64,000 nt of DNA. It comes from Tissierellia bacterium (lineage in GTDB: Bacteria > Bacillota > Clostridia > Tissierellales > Peptoniphilaceae). The notes below the pieces were generated by a model. That model was not told the origin of the DNA. It saw nothing but the letters and a program-made list of their open reading frames with translations, and made no database searches. Positions 55,443 to 63,600 of this stretch are shown here, in pieces. Made by a program: the position numbers and the translations under genes. Positions within the stretch are counted from its first letter, which is position 1, and each line of letters starts with the position of its first letter. The stretch spans positions 1 to 64,000 of the forward strand of contig JAUNLJ010000003.1 in assembly GCA_030532305.1 (NCBI GenBank), given 5' to 3'.

Positions 55443-56648
55443 ATGGATTATAAAAATATAAGAGAAGGGGTCTTTTTAAAGAGGCCCAATCGTTTTATTG
55501 CTGAGGTAGACCTGGAGGGGGAAGTCCACCAGGTCCATGTTCCCAATACCGGCCGGGCCAAGGAACTTTTTATTCCAGGACGGAGGGTCCTTTTAGAAGG
55601 AGCTAGACCCGGGTCCAAAAGAAAGACAGCCTATTCCCTAGTCCATGTGGAAAAGGAGGGGAAATGGGTCAATATTGACTCCCAAATGCCCAACCACCTG
55701 GTGGCCGAATGGTTGGCGGCCTCTCCTCTTCTAGAGGGCTTAGGACCTGTTAAGGACTTTAAAAGGGAGGTCCAGCTGGGCAAGAGCCGGATAGACTTTC
55801 AAATCAGGGGGGAAGAGGGGCTCGGTTTTATGGAGGTCAAGGGGGTGACCCTGGAAGAAGATGGCCGGGCCTATTTTCCCGATGCCCCCACAGAAAGGGG
55901 CCGAAGGCACCTAGAAGAGCTGACCCAGCTGGCTAAGGAGGGGATAGAGGCCTATGTCTTTTTTGTGGTCCAGCTGGAGAAGGCCTTCCGCTTTTCTCCA
56001 AACTGGAAGACAGACCCTGGCTTTTCCCAGGCCCTGGTCCAGGCCCAGGAGGCAGGGGTCCACATCCTAGTCTATAATAGCCGAGTAGACAGAGGGCATA
56101 TTAGGCTTTTAAAGCCCTTGGACTATTTTTTGGGCCCCAAGCTAGAGATAAAAGAAACGGGGGACCAGGAGGAAGAAGCTGTCTTAGCCATCTATAGGGA
56201 GGCCCAGGAAGGCCTTAAAGAGGCGGGAGTTGACCAGTGGCAAAAGGGCTACCCCAACAAGGAGAGTCTAGACCTAGACCGAAAAAAAAACCAGTCCTTT
56301 GTCTTTTTAGACCAGGGGGAAGTCCTGGCTACAGCGGCCCTGTGTAGGGGAGAAGAGCCCAGTTACAGGAAGATCCAGGGGGCCTGGGCCCACCAAGAGC
56401 CCTATTTGACCATCCACAGAATAGGCCTTAAGCGGGCCTGTTGGGGGAAAAAACAAGGCAGGCGGCTTATGGAGACCATCATAGACTATGCTATGGCCAG
56501 GGGGATTTTTTATCTTAGGGTAGACACCCACAAGGACAACCAGAGAATGCGAAGGCTGGTGGAGGCCAGCGGCTTTAGCTATGCCGGTCTTATCCAACTA
56601 GAAGATGGCGCCTATCGTTTGGCTTATGAAAGGAAGTTAATAGTATGA
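55443..56648 (+). CDS. sfsA: SfsA nuclease-family protein fused to a GNAT acetyltransferase
   Basis: 401 aa. Residues about 1-228 are a complete SfsA protein (RFIAEVDLEG, HVPNTGRAKELFIPG, DSQMPNHLVAEWL, GFMEVKGVTL, FPDAPTERGRRHL), the family of sugar-fermentation stimulation proteins now thought to be nucleases. Residues about 240-401 form a GNAT N-acetyltransferase (DQWQKGYPNKESLDLD, YLTIHRIGLKRACWGKKQG, LRVDTHKDNQRMRRLVEASGF). No stop or frameshift separates them. ATG 55443 has AGGAGG 10 nt upstream; the reading from 55341 starts before the promoter. It overlaps cbiA by 4 nt. The effect of the fusion is unknown. Confidence 0.9.
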   Translation: MDYKNIREGVFLKRPNRFIAEVDLEGEVHQVHVPNTGRAKELFIPGRRVLLEGARPGSKRKTAYSLVHVEKEGKWVNIDSQMPNHLVAEWLAASPLLEGLGPVKDFKREVQLGKSRIDFQIRGEEGLGFMEVKGVTLEEDGRAYFPDAPTERGRRHLEELTQLAKEGIEAYVFFVVQLEKAFRFSPNWKTDPGFSQALVQAQEAGVHILVYNSRVDRGHIRLLKPLDYFLGPKLEIKETGDQEEEAVLAIYREAQEGLKEAGVDQWQKGYPNKESLDLDRKKNQSFVFLDQGEVLATAALCRGEEPSYRKIQGAWAHQEPYLTIHRIGLKRACWGKKQGRRLMETIIDYAMARGIFYLRVDTHKDNQRMRRLVEASGFSYAGLIQLEDGAYRLAYERKLIV

Positions 56649-58012
56649 CAAGTCGGATTCTTATTTCAGCCTGCCAGTCTAATTCTGGCAAGACAACCCT
56701 AACCATGGGGCTCATTAAGGCGGCCCTTTTAATGGGCAAGGAGGTCTGTTCCTTTAAGTCGGGACCAGACTACATTGATCCCCTCTTTCACAAGGAGGCC
56801 CTAAGGGTGCCCTCCTACAATCTGGACCTTTTTTTAATGGGGGAAGACTATGTAAAGGACCTCTTAAAGAAAAAGACCCACCAGGCAGATATGACCTTTA
56901 TTGAAGGGGCCATGGGCTACTATGATGGCATTGGTACCGGGTCACAAGGCTCTGCCTGGGACCTGGCCAGGACCACAAAAACCCCAAGTATCCTCATCCT
57001 AGCACCCAAGGGCCTAGCTGCTTCCCTAGGGGCCATGGTCAAGGGCTACCTGACCTACAAGGACCCTTCCATGATTAAGGGCTTTATTTTAAATAAGGTC
57101 TCCCCCATGATGTTTTCTTATTATAAAAAGATCATCCAGGAGCTGACGGACATTCCCGTTTTGGGCTTTTTGCCTAATATAGAGGACATTAGCCTAGAAA
57201 GCCGGTATCTGGGCCTTTTAGGGGTGGATGAAATAGAGGATATTGAAGGCAAGATAGATAGGCTAGGAAGAACCCTTCTGGAAACGGTGGATATGGAGGC
57301 CCTATTTGAGATAGGCCGCCAAGCCAAAGACCTAGAGCCAGGAAAATCCTTTAGCTATAAAAAACCAGATGGCCAAGTCCTTAAGCTGGGCCTGGCCCAA
57401 GATAAGGCCCTGTCTTTTTATTATCCTGACGTCCTAGAAAGCCTAGAAGAGGCCGGATGGGGTCTGGAGCCCTTTTCCATCCTAGAAGACCCGGCCCTGC
57501 CTGAGGGAATATCCGCCCTCTACCTGGGGGGCGGCTATCCCGAGTCCTATGCTGAGGCCATTTCTAACAACCAGTCTCTTTTAGAAGATATAAAAAACAA
57601 ATACCAGGAGGGCCTCCCCATCTTAGCAGAGGGAGGCGGCTATATGGTCCTCCAAGAAAGCTATAGGGAAGGGGAAAAGACCTATCCCTGGATAGGCCTC
57701 TTGCCTGGAGAGGTCCAGCTAACAGACCGACTACAAAACTTTGGCTACGGGAGCTTGTCCTTTGAAAAAGACCATCTTTTAGGGACCCGAGACAAGCCCA
57801 TAAAAAGCCACGAATTTCATTACTCAAGGCTAGATAGGGAGGGGGAGGATATCCTGACCCAAAAACCCCAGTCTAGAAAAAATTGGAAGTCTGGACAGGT
57901 GGGGGACCATCTTTTTGCTAGCTACAGTCATTTACATTTAGCCTCAGACCCTGATCTTATGGACGCCTTCATAAGCCGGGCCAGGCAATATAAGGGGGAA
58001 GAAGATGTCTAA
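56645..58012 (+). CDS. cbiA: cobyrinate a,c-diamide synthase CbiA, catalytic Cys missing
   Basis: Amidates the a and c side chains of cobyrinate or its cobalt form. 455 aa. The synthetase domain has the P-loop SACQSNSGKTTLTMG and FKSGPDYIDPLFH. The glutamine amidotransferase-like domain (about 240-455) has LYLGGGYPESYA, SHEFHYSRLD and ASYSHLHLASDPDL with the triad histidine at about 429. The nucleophile motif, normally AECGG, reads AEGGG (57626-57640), so the cysteine is glycine at residue 330. The protein probably cannot hydrolyse glutamine. It overlaps cobQ by 8 nt. Confidence 0.93.
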   Translation: MTSRILISACQSNSGKTTLTMGLIKAALLMGKEVCSFKSGPDYIDPLFHKEALRVPSYNLDLFLMGEDYVKDLLKKKTHQADMTFIEGAMGYYDGIGTGSQGSAWDLARTTKTPSILILAPKGLAASLGAMVKGYLTYKDPSMIKGFILNKVSPMMFSYYKKIIQELTDIPVLGFLPNIEDISLESRYLGLLGVDEIEDIEGKIDRLGRTLLETVDMEALFEIGRQAKDLEPGKSFSYKKPDGQVLKLGLAQDKALSFYYPDVLESLEEAGWGLEPFSILEDPALPEGISALYLGGGYPESYAEAISNNQSLLEDIKNKYQEGLPILAEGGGYMVLQESYREGEKTYPWIGLLPGEVQLTDRLQNFGYGSLSFEKDHLLGTRDKPIKSHEFHYSRLDREGEDILTQKPQSRKNWKSGQVGDHLFASYSHLHLASDPDLMDAFISRARQYKGEEDV

Positions 58013-59471
58013 AGCACTTATGGTTCTAGGAACCACGTCAGATGCAGGAAAGAGCCTTACTGTGGCCGCCCTGTGCCGAATTTATAGCAACAGGGGCTAC
58101 AAGGTGGCTCCTTTTAAGGCCCAAAATATGGGGTCCAACACCTTTATCACCAAGGGAGATTTTGAAATTAGCCGGGCCCAAGCCGTCCAAGCAGAAGCCG
58201 CCCGGATAGAGGCAGACTTTAGGATGAACCCCGTCCTTTTAAAACCCATGGGTGACAGCAAGAGCCAGGTTGTAGTCAATGGAAGCCACTACAAGGACCT
58301 GTCAGCCCAGGACTACTATGAAGAAAAAGAAAAGATCTTTCCCCAGGTCCTAGCCTCCTACCGGGCCCTAGAGGAAGACTATGATATTATCTTTTTAGAA
58401 GGGGCAGGGTCCCCCTCAGAGATCAATTTAAAAGAAGTAGATATAGTCAATATGGGCTTGGCCAAGGCCCTGGGCGTTCCCTGTATTATTGTGGGTGATA
58501 TAGATAAGGGGGGCGTTTTTGCCTCCCTAGCCGGAACCCTCCTCCTTTTTGATGAGGAAGAAAGAGAGCTCACCAAGGGCGTGCTTATCAACAAATTTAG
58601 GGGAGACCAGTCCATTCTAGACCCAGGCCTAAGGCAATTAGAAGACATTATCCAAAAGCCAGTCCTAGGGGTGGTTCCCTATTTGGATGTGGATATAGAA
58701 GATGAGGACAGCCTGGCCCAAAGGATGAAGGTCAAAGACCCTAAAAAGGCCCTAGATATTGCCGTTATTCGCCTACCCCATATTGGTAATTTCACAGACA
58801 CCCATGTTTTCTCCCTCCACGACTTGGCCTCTGTCCGTTATATTCATAGGGCCAGAGATTTTGGCCAGCCCGACCTTGTGATTATTCCAGGGAGCCAGAA
58901 CCTAGAAGAAGACCTCCTTTGGCTTAGGGAAAGTGGCCTAGATGCCAAGCTTAAAAATGCCAGGGACAAGGGCTGCCCTATTGTGGCCCTAGGCAAGGGC
59001 TACCCCATCTTGGCCAAGACCATCCAGGCAGAAAAAAAACTACAAGGTCTGGGCCTTTTAGACCTAGACCTGTCCATTGAAGAAAAAAACAAGACCTGGA
59101 AAAGGGAAGGGGTCCTAGACCTAAAAGAAGGCCCATGGAAAAAGCTAGACCAGCTAAAAGTTCAGGGCTACTGGCAAGAAAAAATAGAAAGTCACCTAGG
59201 CTCGTCTGCCCAGGCCATTAACTTAAGTGGAGAGACCATAGGAGCCGTCAAGGGAAATGTCCTAGGGGTCTCCTGCCACGGATTTTTTGACAATAGAGAG
59301 GTCCACCAGGCCCTTATGGAGGTCCTGGCCAAGAAAAAAGGCCTAGATCTTAAACCAGGTGAAGATATAGACCTGGCCGCCTACAAGGACCAGCAATATG
59401 AAAAGCTAGCCAGGGGGGTAGAGGCCAGTCTGGACATGGACCTTTTAGACCAAATCCTGGGCCTAAAATAA
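58005..59471 (+). CDS. cobQ: cobyric acid synthase CobQ/CbiP, catalytic Cys missing
   Basis: Amidates side chains b, d, e and g of adenosylcobyrinate a,c-diamide. 488 aa. The ATP domain has MVLGTTSDAGKSLTVAALCR, VAPFKAQNMGSN and MNPVLLKP, plus GDIDKGGVFASLAGTL. The amidotransferase domain has IIPGSQN and SCHGFFDNREV with the triad histidine at about 425. The nucleophile motif, normally GICGGYQ, reads ALGKGYP (58986-59006): Cys is Gly at residue 330 and the next Gly is Lys. It lost its glutaminase nucleophile, as did the adjacent cbiA. End of the unit; no strong terminator follows. Confidence 0.93.
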   Translation: MSKALMVLGTTSDAGKSLTVAALCRIYSNRGYKVAPFKAQNMGSNTFITKGDFEISRAQAVQAEAARIEADFRMNPVLLKPMGDSKSQVVVNGSHYKDLSAQDYYEEKEKIFPQVLASYRALEEDYDIIFLEGAGSPSEINLKEVDIVNMGLAKALGVPCIIVGDIDKGGVFASLAGTLLLFDEEERELTKGVLINKFRGDQSILDPGLRQLEDIIQKPVLGVVPYLDVDIEDEDSLAQRMKVKDPKKALDIAVIRLPHIGNFTDTHVFSLHDLASVRYIHRARDFGQPDLVIIPGSQNLEEDLLWLRESGLDAKLKNARDKGCPIVALGKGYPILAKTIQAEKKLQGLGLLDLDLSIEEKNKTWKREGVLDLKEGPWKKLDQLKVQGYWQEKIESHLGSSAQAINLSGETIGAVKGNVLGVSCHGFFDNREVHQALMEVLAKKKGLDLKPGEDIDLAAYKDQQYEKLARGVEASLDMDLLDQILGLK

Positions 59472-59773
59472 TTCGGGACTTTTTAAACGCGTTACAAAAA
59501 AGAAAATTTTTTAGAGCCAAGGGACAAATGCATTTAATTTATAAAGCCCCCCTTGCCCCTTTAAGAATTAGCCAGCAAAAAAGAGATCTTAAAAGGATAA
59601 TTTAGGAGTAAAAAAAGCTAAAAATGCAAAAATAAATTTATGTATTTTTAGCTTTTAAAAAAGAAAAGATCTTATACTAAGGAAAAGAGTGTAAATCAAT
59701 AGATTTACCTAAAGAATCTGGCAAATAACTATATTCTAATATAGATATTATCAAATAAGAAACAAAAGATAAC
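59472..59773. other. AT-rich intergenic region with a long hairpin
   Basis: No convincing gene. The main structure is a 16-bp stem (one G-U pair) between 59613-59628 and 59641-59656 around a 12-nt AT-rich loop; its core is AAAAGCTAAAAAT. It could be a terminator for cobQ but sits 140 nt past the stop and has only four T after the stem. A smaller TAAATC-AATA-GATTTA hairpin lies at 59692-59707. TATACT at 59673-59678 could be an extra -10 box. Confidence 0.5.
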
Positions 59774-59802
59774 TTTACCTTGCAAGTCTTTTATACTATA
59801 AT
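59774..59802 (+). promoter_or_regulatory. promoter of the oligopeptide importer
   Basis: TTTACC (59774-59779), a 17-nt spacer and TATAAT (59797-59802), 83 nt before the oppA ATG. Confidence 0.72.
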
Positions 59803-59885
59803 AGATACAACATCGACCCAGAAAAACACTTTACCAAATTAAAGAAGAGGAGTATGGGTGATGAAATAAGGAAAGGGGAACATTC

Positions 59886-61565
59886 ATGAAGAACAAAAAA
59901 GTCAAACTTTTGTCATTGATGCTAGCCCTAGTATTAGTACTAACTGCTTGTGGCGGAAACGCTCCAGCCAACAACGGTGCTGCTAATAATGGTGGAAACG
60001 AAGCTGCAGAAACAACCAGCGATAGCGGAGACAAAAAGATCTTAAGAACAAACAACAGTTCAGAACCAGGCTCTCTAGACCCTGCACTAGCTACAGGAAC
60101 TCACGAATCTTGGATTCTTGAACACACTTTCCAAGGCTTAATGCAATACAATGACGCCGGGGAAATTGTTGAAGGCGCTGCTGAATCCTACGAAATCAGT
60201 GAGGATGGCTTAACCTACACCTTCACCTTGAAAGATGGACTAACCTGGTCCAATGGTGACCCAGTAGTAGCTGGCGACTTTGAATATGCCTGGAAGAGAG
60301 TTTGTGATCCAGACCTAGCTGCTGACTACTCCTACCAAATTGCTGACTATGTAGTGGGTGGACAAGAAGCCCTTGATGGAGAAGGATCCCTAGACGATAT
60401 TGGCGTTAAAGCTCTAGATGACAAGACTCTAGAAGTTCAGTTAAAGAGCGCAACTCCTTATTTCCTAGGCCTAACTGCCTTCTACACACTTTACCCTGTA
60501 CCCTCTGAAATTGTTAAAGAAAACCCCGACTGGGCAAAAGATCCTAACACAACAGAACTTGTGTCTAACGGTGCTTTCAAAGTAACTAAGTGGGACCACA
60601 ACGATAAGATTGTTCTTGAAAAGAACGAAAACTACCTATATGCTGATGAAGTTAAGCTTGATGGTATCGAACTAGACATTATCGAAGACCAAAATACAGC
60701 TTACTCCAAGTACCAAGCTGGAGAATACGACCTACTTGTTTCTCCTCCAACAGCTGTTATAGCTGAAGGCCTAGCTCAAGAAAATGAAGAGCTAATCATT
60801 GGTGACGATATAGGAACCTACTATTTCGAATTTAATACTGAAAAACAACCTTTCAACAATGCTAAGGTTCGTCAAGCCTTCTCAATGGCTTTAAACCGTA
60901 AAGTCATCGTTGAAAATGTAACTCAAGGTGGACAACCTGTTGCTACAGGTATGGTGCCCTATGGTCTTTTAGATGATACTGGCGCAGACTTTGCAGAATC
61001 TCAAGGGGAACTTATCAAAGAAGACCTTGAAGGGGCTAAGGCCTTACTAGAAGAAGGTCTAGCTGAAGAAAACATGACTATTGATGACCTTCAAAAAGTC
61101 GTTCTTTCTTACAACACAGATGAAAATCACAGAAAGATCGCAGAAGCTGTTCAAGAAATGTGGAAACAAGGTCTAGGCGTTGAAATTGGTCTAGAAAATA
61201 TGGAATTCCAAGTTCTTCTTGACAACAGATCTGAAGGAAACTTCAATATAGCTCGTGCTGGCTGGATGGGCGACTATGCAGATCCAAACACCATGCTTGA
61301 CATTTTCATGAGCAAGAACCCACACAACGATTCTCGCTATGCTAACGAAGAGTTTGATGCATTAATGGCTAAGGCTAAGAGCTCCTCTGATCCTAAGGAA
61401 CGGATGGATGCCATGAAGGAAGCAGAAAAAATTCTTATGGAAGACCTTCCAATTATTCCTGTTTACTTCTACAACCAAGCACGTCTTGAAAAGCCTTATC
61501 TAACAGGGGTTTATAAGAACATCTTATCCTACCCAACCATGATCTACGCAGACTTGGAAAAATAA
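59886..61565 (+). CDS. oppA: oligopeptide-binding lipoprotein (OppA/DppA family)
   Basis: Solute-binding protein family 5, 559 aa. The signal peptide ends in lipobox LTAC with the lipidated cysteine near residue 22, followed by an Asn/Ala/Gly-rich tether. The mature domain has SEPGSLDPALATGTHESWILEHTFQGLM near the start, the SBP5 signature around YTFTLKDGLTWSNGDPVVAGDFEYAWKR, and GAFKVTKWDHNDKIVLEKNENY. Codons are of the highly expressed type. Peptides are the likeliest substrate given the OppB/OppC/OppD partners; dipeptide or nickel specificity cannot be excluded. Confidence 0.94.
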   Translation: MKNKKVKLLSLMLALVLVLTACGGNAPANNGAANNGGNEAAETTSDSGDKKILRTNNSSEPGSLDPALATGTHESWILEHTFQGLMQYNDAGEIVEGAAESYEISEDGLTYTFTLKDGLTWSNGDPVVAGDFEYAWKRVCDPDLAADYSYQIADYVVGGQEALDGEGSLDDIGVKALDDKTLEVQLKSATPYFLGLTAFYTLYPVPSEIVKENPDWAKDPNTTELVSNGAFKVTKWDHNDKIVLEKNENYLYADEVKLDGIELDIIEDQNTAYSKYQAGEYDLLVSPPTAVIAEGLAQENEELIIGDDIGTYYFEFNTEKQPFNNAKVRQAFSMALNRKVIVENVTQGGQPVATGMVPYGLLDDTGADFAESQGELIKEDLEGAKALLEEGLAEENMTIDDLQKVVLSYNTDENHRKIAEAVQEMWKQGLGVEIGLENMEFQVLLDNRSEGNFNIARAGWMGDYADPNTMLDIFMSKNPHNDSRYANEEFDALMAKAKSSSDPKERMDAMKEAEKILMEDLPIIPVYFYNQARLEKPYLTGVYKNILSYPTMIYADLEK

Positions 61566-61591
61566 GCAGATTCTTTTAATTAAATAAGAAT

Positions 61592-61629
61592 AATAACAGA
61601 GAATCGATAGCTATCGATTCTCTGTTATT
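61592..61629 (+). repeat. perfect 38-nt palindrome between oppA and oppB
   Basis: AATAACAGAGAATCGATAG (61592-61610) is followed immediately by its exact reverse complement (61611-61629), with no spacer. No T run follows. It begins 26 nt after the oppA stop codon. It probably forms a long RNA hairpin that protects oppA mRNA or reduces read-through to the permease genes. Confidence 0.8.
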
Positions 61630-61711
61630 GTTCATCATGAATGGAACTCTTTTAGTTTTCTTGCACAAAGTATGTCTAGGGCCAGGCCCTTGCAGATAGA
61701 AAGGAAGTAGC

Positions 61712-62641
61712 ATGAAACGTTTTGTAACAAAAAGATTACTCATGTCTGTTTTGACCCTCTGGGTAATCATTACTATTACATTCTTCATGATGCATTCTAT
61801 TCCAGGTAACCCCTTTGCCAAGGAAGGAAGAATGCCACAGAGTGTATATGAAAACCTTCAAGCTAAGTATGGTTTAGATAAACCCCTTGGCGAACAATAT
61901 GTAATTTACTTAAAAAATGTCTTAAAAGGCGATCTAGGCGAATCCATGAAGTCTAAGACAGAAACGGTTAACGATATGATCGGTAGGGGGGCCCCTATCT
62001 CTTTTAGGATCGGTCTTCAGGCCTTTGTTTTCTCCATTATTATAGGGCCAACCCTAGGGAGTATTGCGGCCCTCTACCAAAACAAGTGGCCAGACTACCT
62101 GACCATGATCTTGGCCCTTATAGGGATTTCAGTACCTAGTTTTGTTTTTGCCTCTCTCTTGATCCAGTTTGTAGCCATGAAGGTGGCCTGGATACCCATT
62201 TCTTGGGGAGATGGCTGGGTCCATACGCTGCTTCCCACCCTATCTATAGCCCTTATGCCAACGGCCTCTAGTGCCAGATTGATGCGGTCTTCTATGTTGG
62301 AAGTATTAGGTCAAGACTATATTAAGACGGCCAAGTCCAAGGGGATTGCCCGTCTAGGTGTTATCATGAAACACGCTGTAAGAAATGCCATTCTTCCCAT
62401 TGTTTCATCTATGGGGACCACCCTGTCTGGTCTTCTAACAGGGTCTTTTGTTATTGAAAAGATCTTTGGGATCCCAGGTCTAGGCAACTTCTTTGTCACC
62501 TCCATTAATAACCGGGACTACACCCTGATTATGGGGACCACGATTTTCTATTCTGTTGTACTCATTATCCTACTACTGGTTGTTGATATTTTATATGTTC
62601 TTATTGACCCAAGGATAAAGCTTTCAGGAGGTGATAACTAA
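61712..62641 (+). CDS. oppB: oligopeptide ABC transporter permease OppB/DppB
   Basis: Inner-membrane permease, 309 aa with six predicted segments, the first at about residues 9-30. FFMMHSIPGNPF is the conserved stretch after the first segment. The EAA loop is in KTAKSKGIARLGVIMKHAVRNAILPIV, followed by GSFVIEKIFGIPGLG. AAAGGAAG lies 4 nt before the ATG. Its last base is shared with the next start codon. Confidence 0.94.
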   Translation: MKRFVTKRLLMSVLTLWVIITITFFMMHSIPGNPFAKEGRMPQSVYENLQAKYGLDKPLGEQYVIYLKNVLKGDLGESMKSKTETVNDMIGRGAPISFRIGLQAFVFSIIIGPTLGSIAALYQNKWPDYLTMILALIGISVPSFVFASLLIQFVAMKVAWIPISWGDGWVHTLLPTLSIALMPTASSARLMRSSMLEVLGQDYIKTAKSKGIARLGVIMKHAVRNAILPIVSSMGTTLSGLLTGSFVIEKIFGIPGLGNFFVTSINNRDYTLIMGTTIFYSVVLIILLLVVDILYVLIDPRIKLSGGDN

Positions 62642-63594
62642 TGGGAGAAAGGATAAATCCAACATTAAAGACCATTGATCCAAAGCTCTTTAAACCGGTG
62701 CCTCATGACGACAACAAGGAAAGAATTACCCGTCCAACCATTGGTTATTGGGCAGATGTTTTTAGACGACTTAAACAAAATAAATTGGCTATGCTAGGCC
62801 TAATTGTTATCATCTTGCTTCTTATTGTGGCCTTTGTAGGGCCTAGCCTAGTAGGCCATGACTATTCCACTCAAGATTGGCAAAATATCAATGTTCGTCC
62901 CAACGACCAGTATGTCTTTGGGACAGACGACCTGGGCCGTGACCTATTTACTCGTGTTTGTTACGGGATCCGTTACTCCCTACTTATTGGGATTTTGGCT
63001 GCAGCCATGGACTTTATCATAGGGGTAACCTATGGAGGGATTGCTGGGATGGCCTCTAGTCGGGTAGATAACATTATGATGAGAATTGCAGAAGTTGTCT
63101 ATGCCATTCCCTATATGCTCATTGTTATCCTTATTTCAGTAACCTTCTCTGGGGAACAGGGAGCCAGTCTATTGACCCTGGTTTTTGCCATGAGTATTAC
63201 GGGCTGGGTGCCTATGGCCATCCTAGTTCGTGGTCAGGTACTACAGCTTAGGGAAAGTGAATATTCCCTAGCGGCGCGCTCTCTAGGTGGGGACAAGACC
63301 TATATCTTGACCCGTCATATTATTCCAAATACCCTGGGACCCATCTTGGTTAATGTCACCCTATCTGTACCTAGGGCCATCTTCTCTGAAGCAACCCTAA
63401 GCTTTATGAGTTTAGGTTTACAACCTCCCCAACCTTCACTGGGGGTTTTGTGTAACAATGCTTTAGGCGTTCTTGGGATTAACCTCTATTATCAATTGTT
63501 CTTCCCAGCCCTGGCTATTTCTCTAATCATGTTTTCCTTTAACGTTTTGGGAGATGGCTTAAGAGATGCCTTGGATCCCAGACTTAGAAAGTAG
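62641..63594 (+). CDS. oppC: oligopeptide ABC transporter permease OppC/DppC
   Basis: Second permease subunit, 317 aa. The N-terminal cytoplasmic extension (about 1-45) precedes the first segment LAMLGLIVIILLLIVAFVG. HDYSTQDWQNINVRPNDQYVFGTDDLGRDLFTRVCYGIRYSL is the typical OppC extracytoplasmic stretch. The EAA loop is in SEYSLAARSLGGDKTYILTRHIIPNTLGPI. GGAGG lies 7 nt before the ATG. It overlaps oppB by one base (TAATG). Confidence 0.94.
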   Translation: MGERINPTLKTIDPKLFKPVPHDDNKERITRPTIGYWADVFRRLKQNKLAMLGLIVIILLLIVAFVGPSLVGHDYSTQDWQNINVRPNDQYVFGTDDLGRDLFTRVCYGIRYSLLIGILAAAMDFIIGVTYGGIAGMASSRVDNIMMRIAEVVYAIPYMLIVILISVTFSGEQGASLLTLVFAMSITGWVPMAILVRGQVLQLRESEYSLAARSLGGDKTYILTRHIIPNTLGPILVNVTLSVPRAIFSEATLSFMSLGLQPPQPSLGVLCNNALGVLGINLYYQLFFPALAISLIMFSFNVLGDGLRDALDPRLRK

Positions 63595-63600
63595 GTAATC

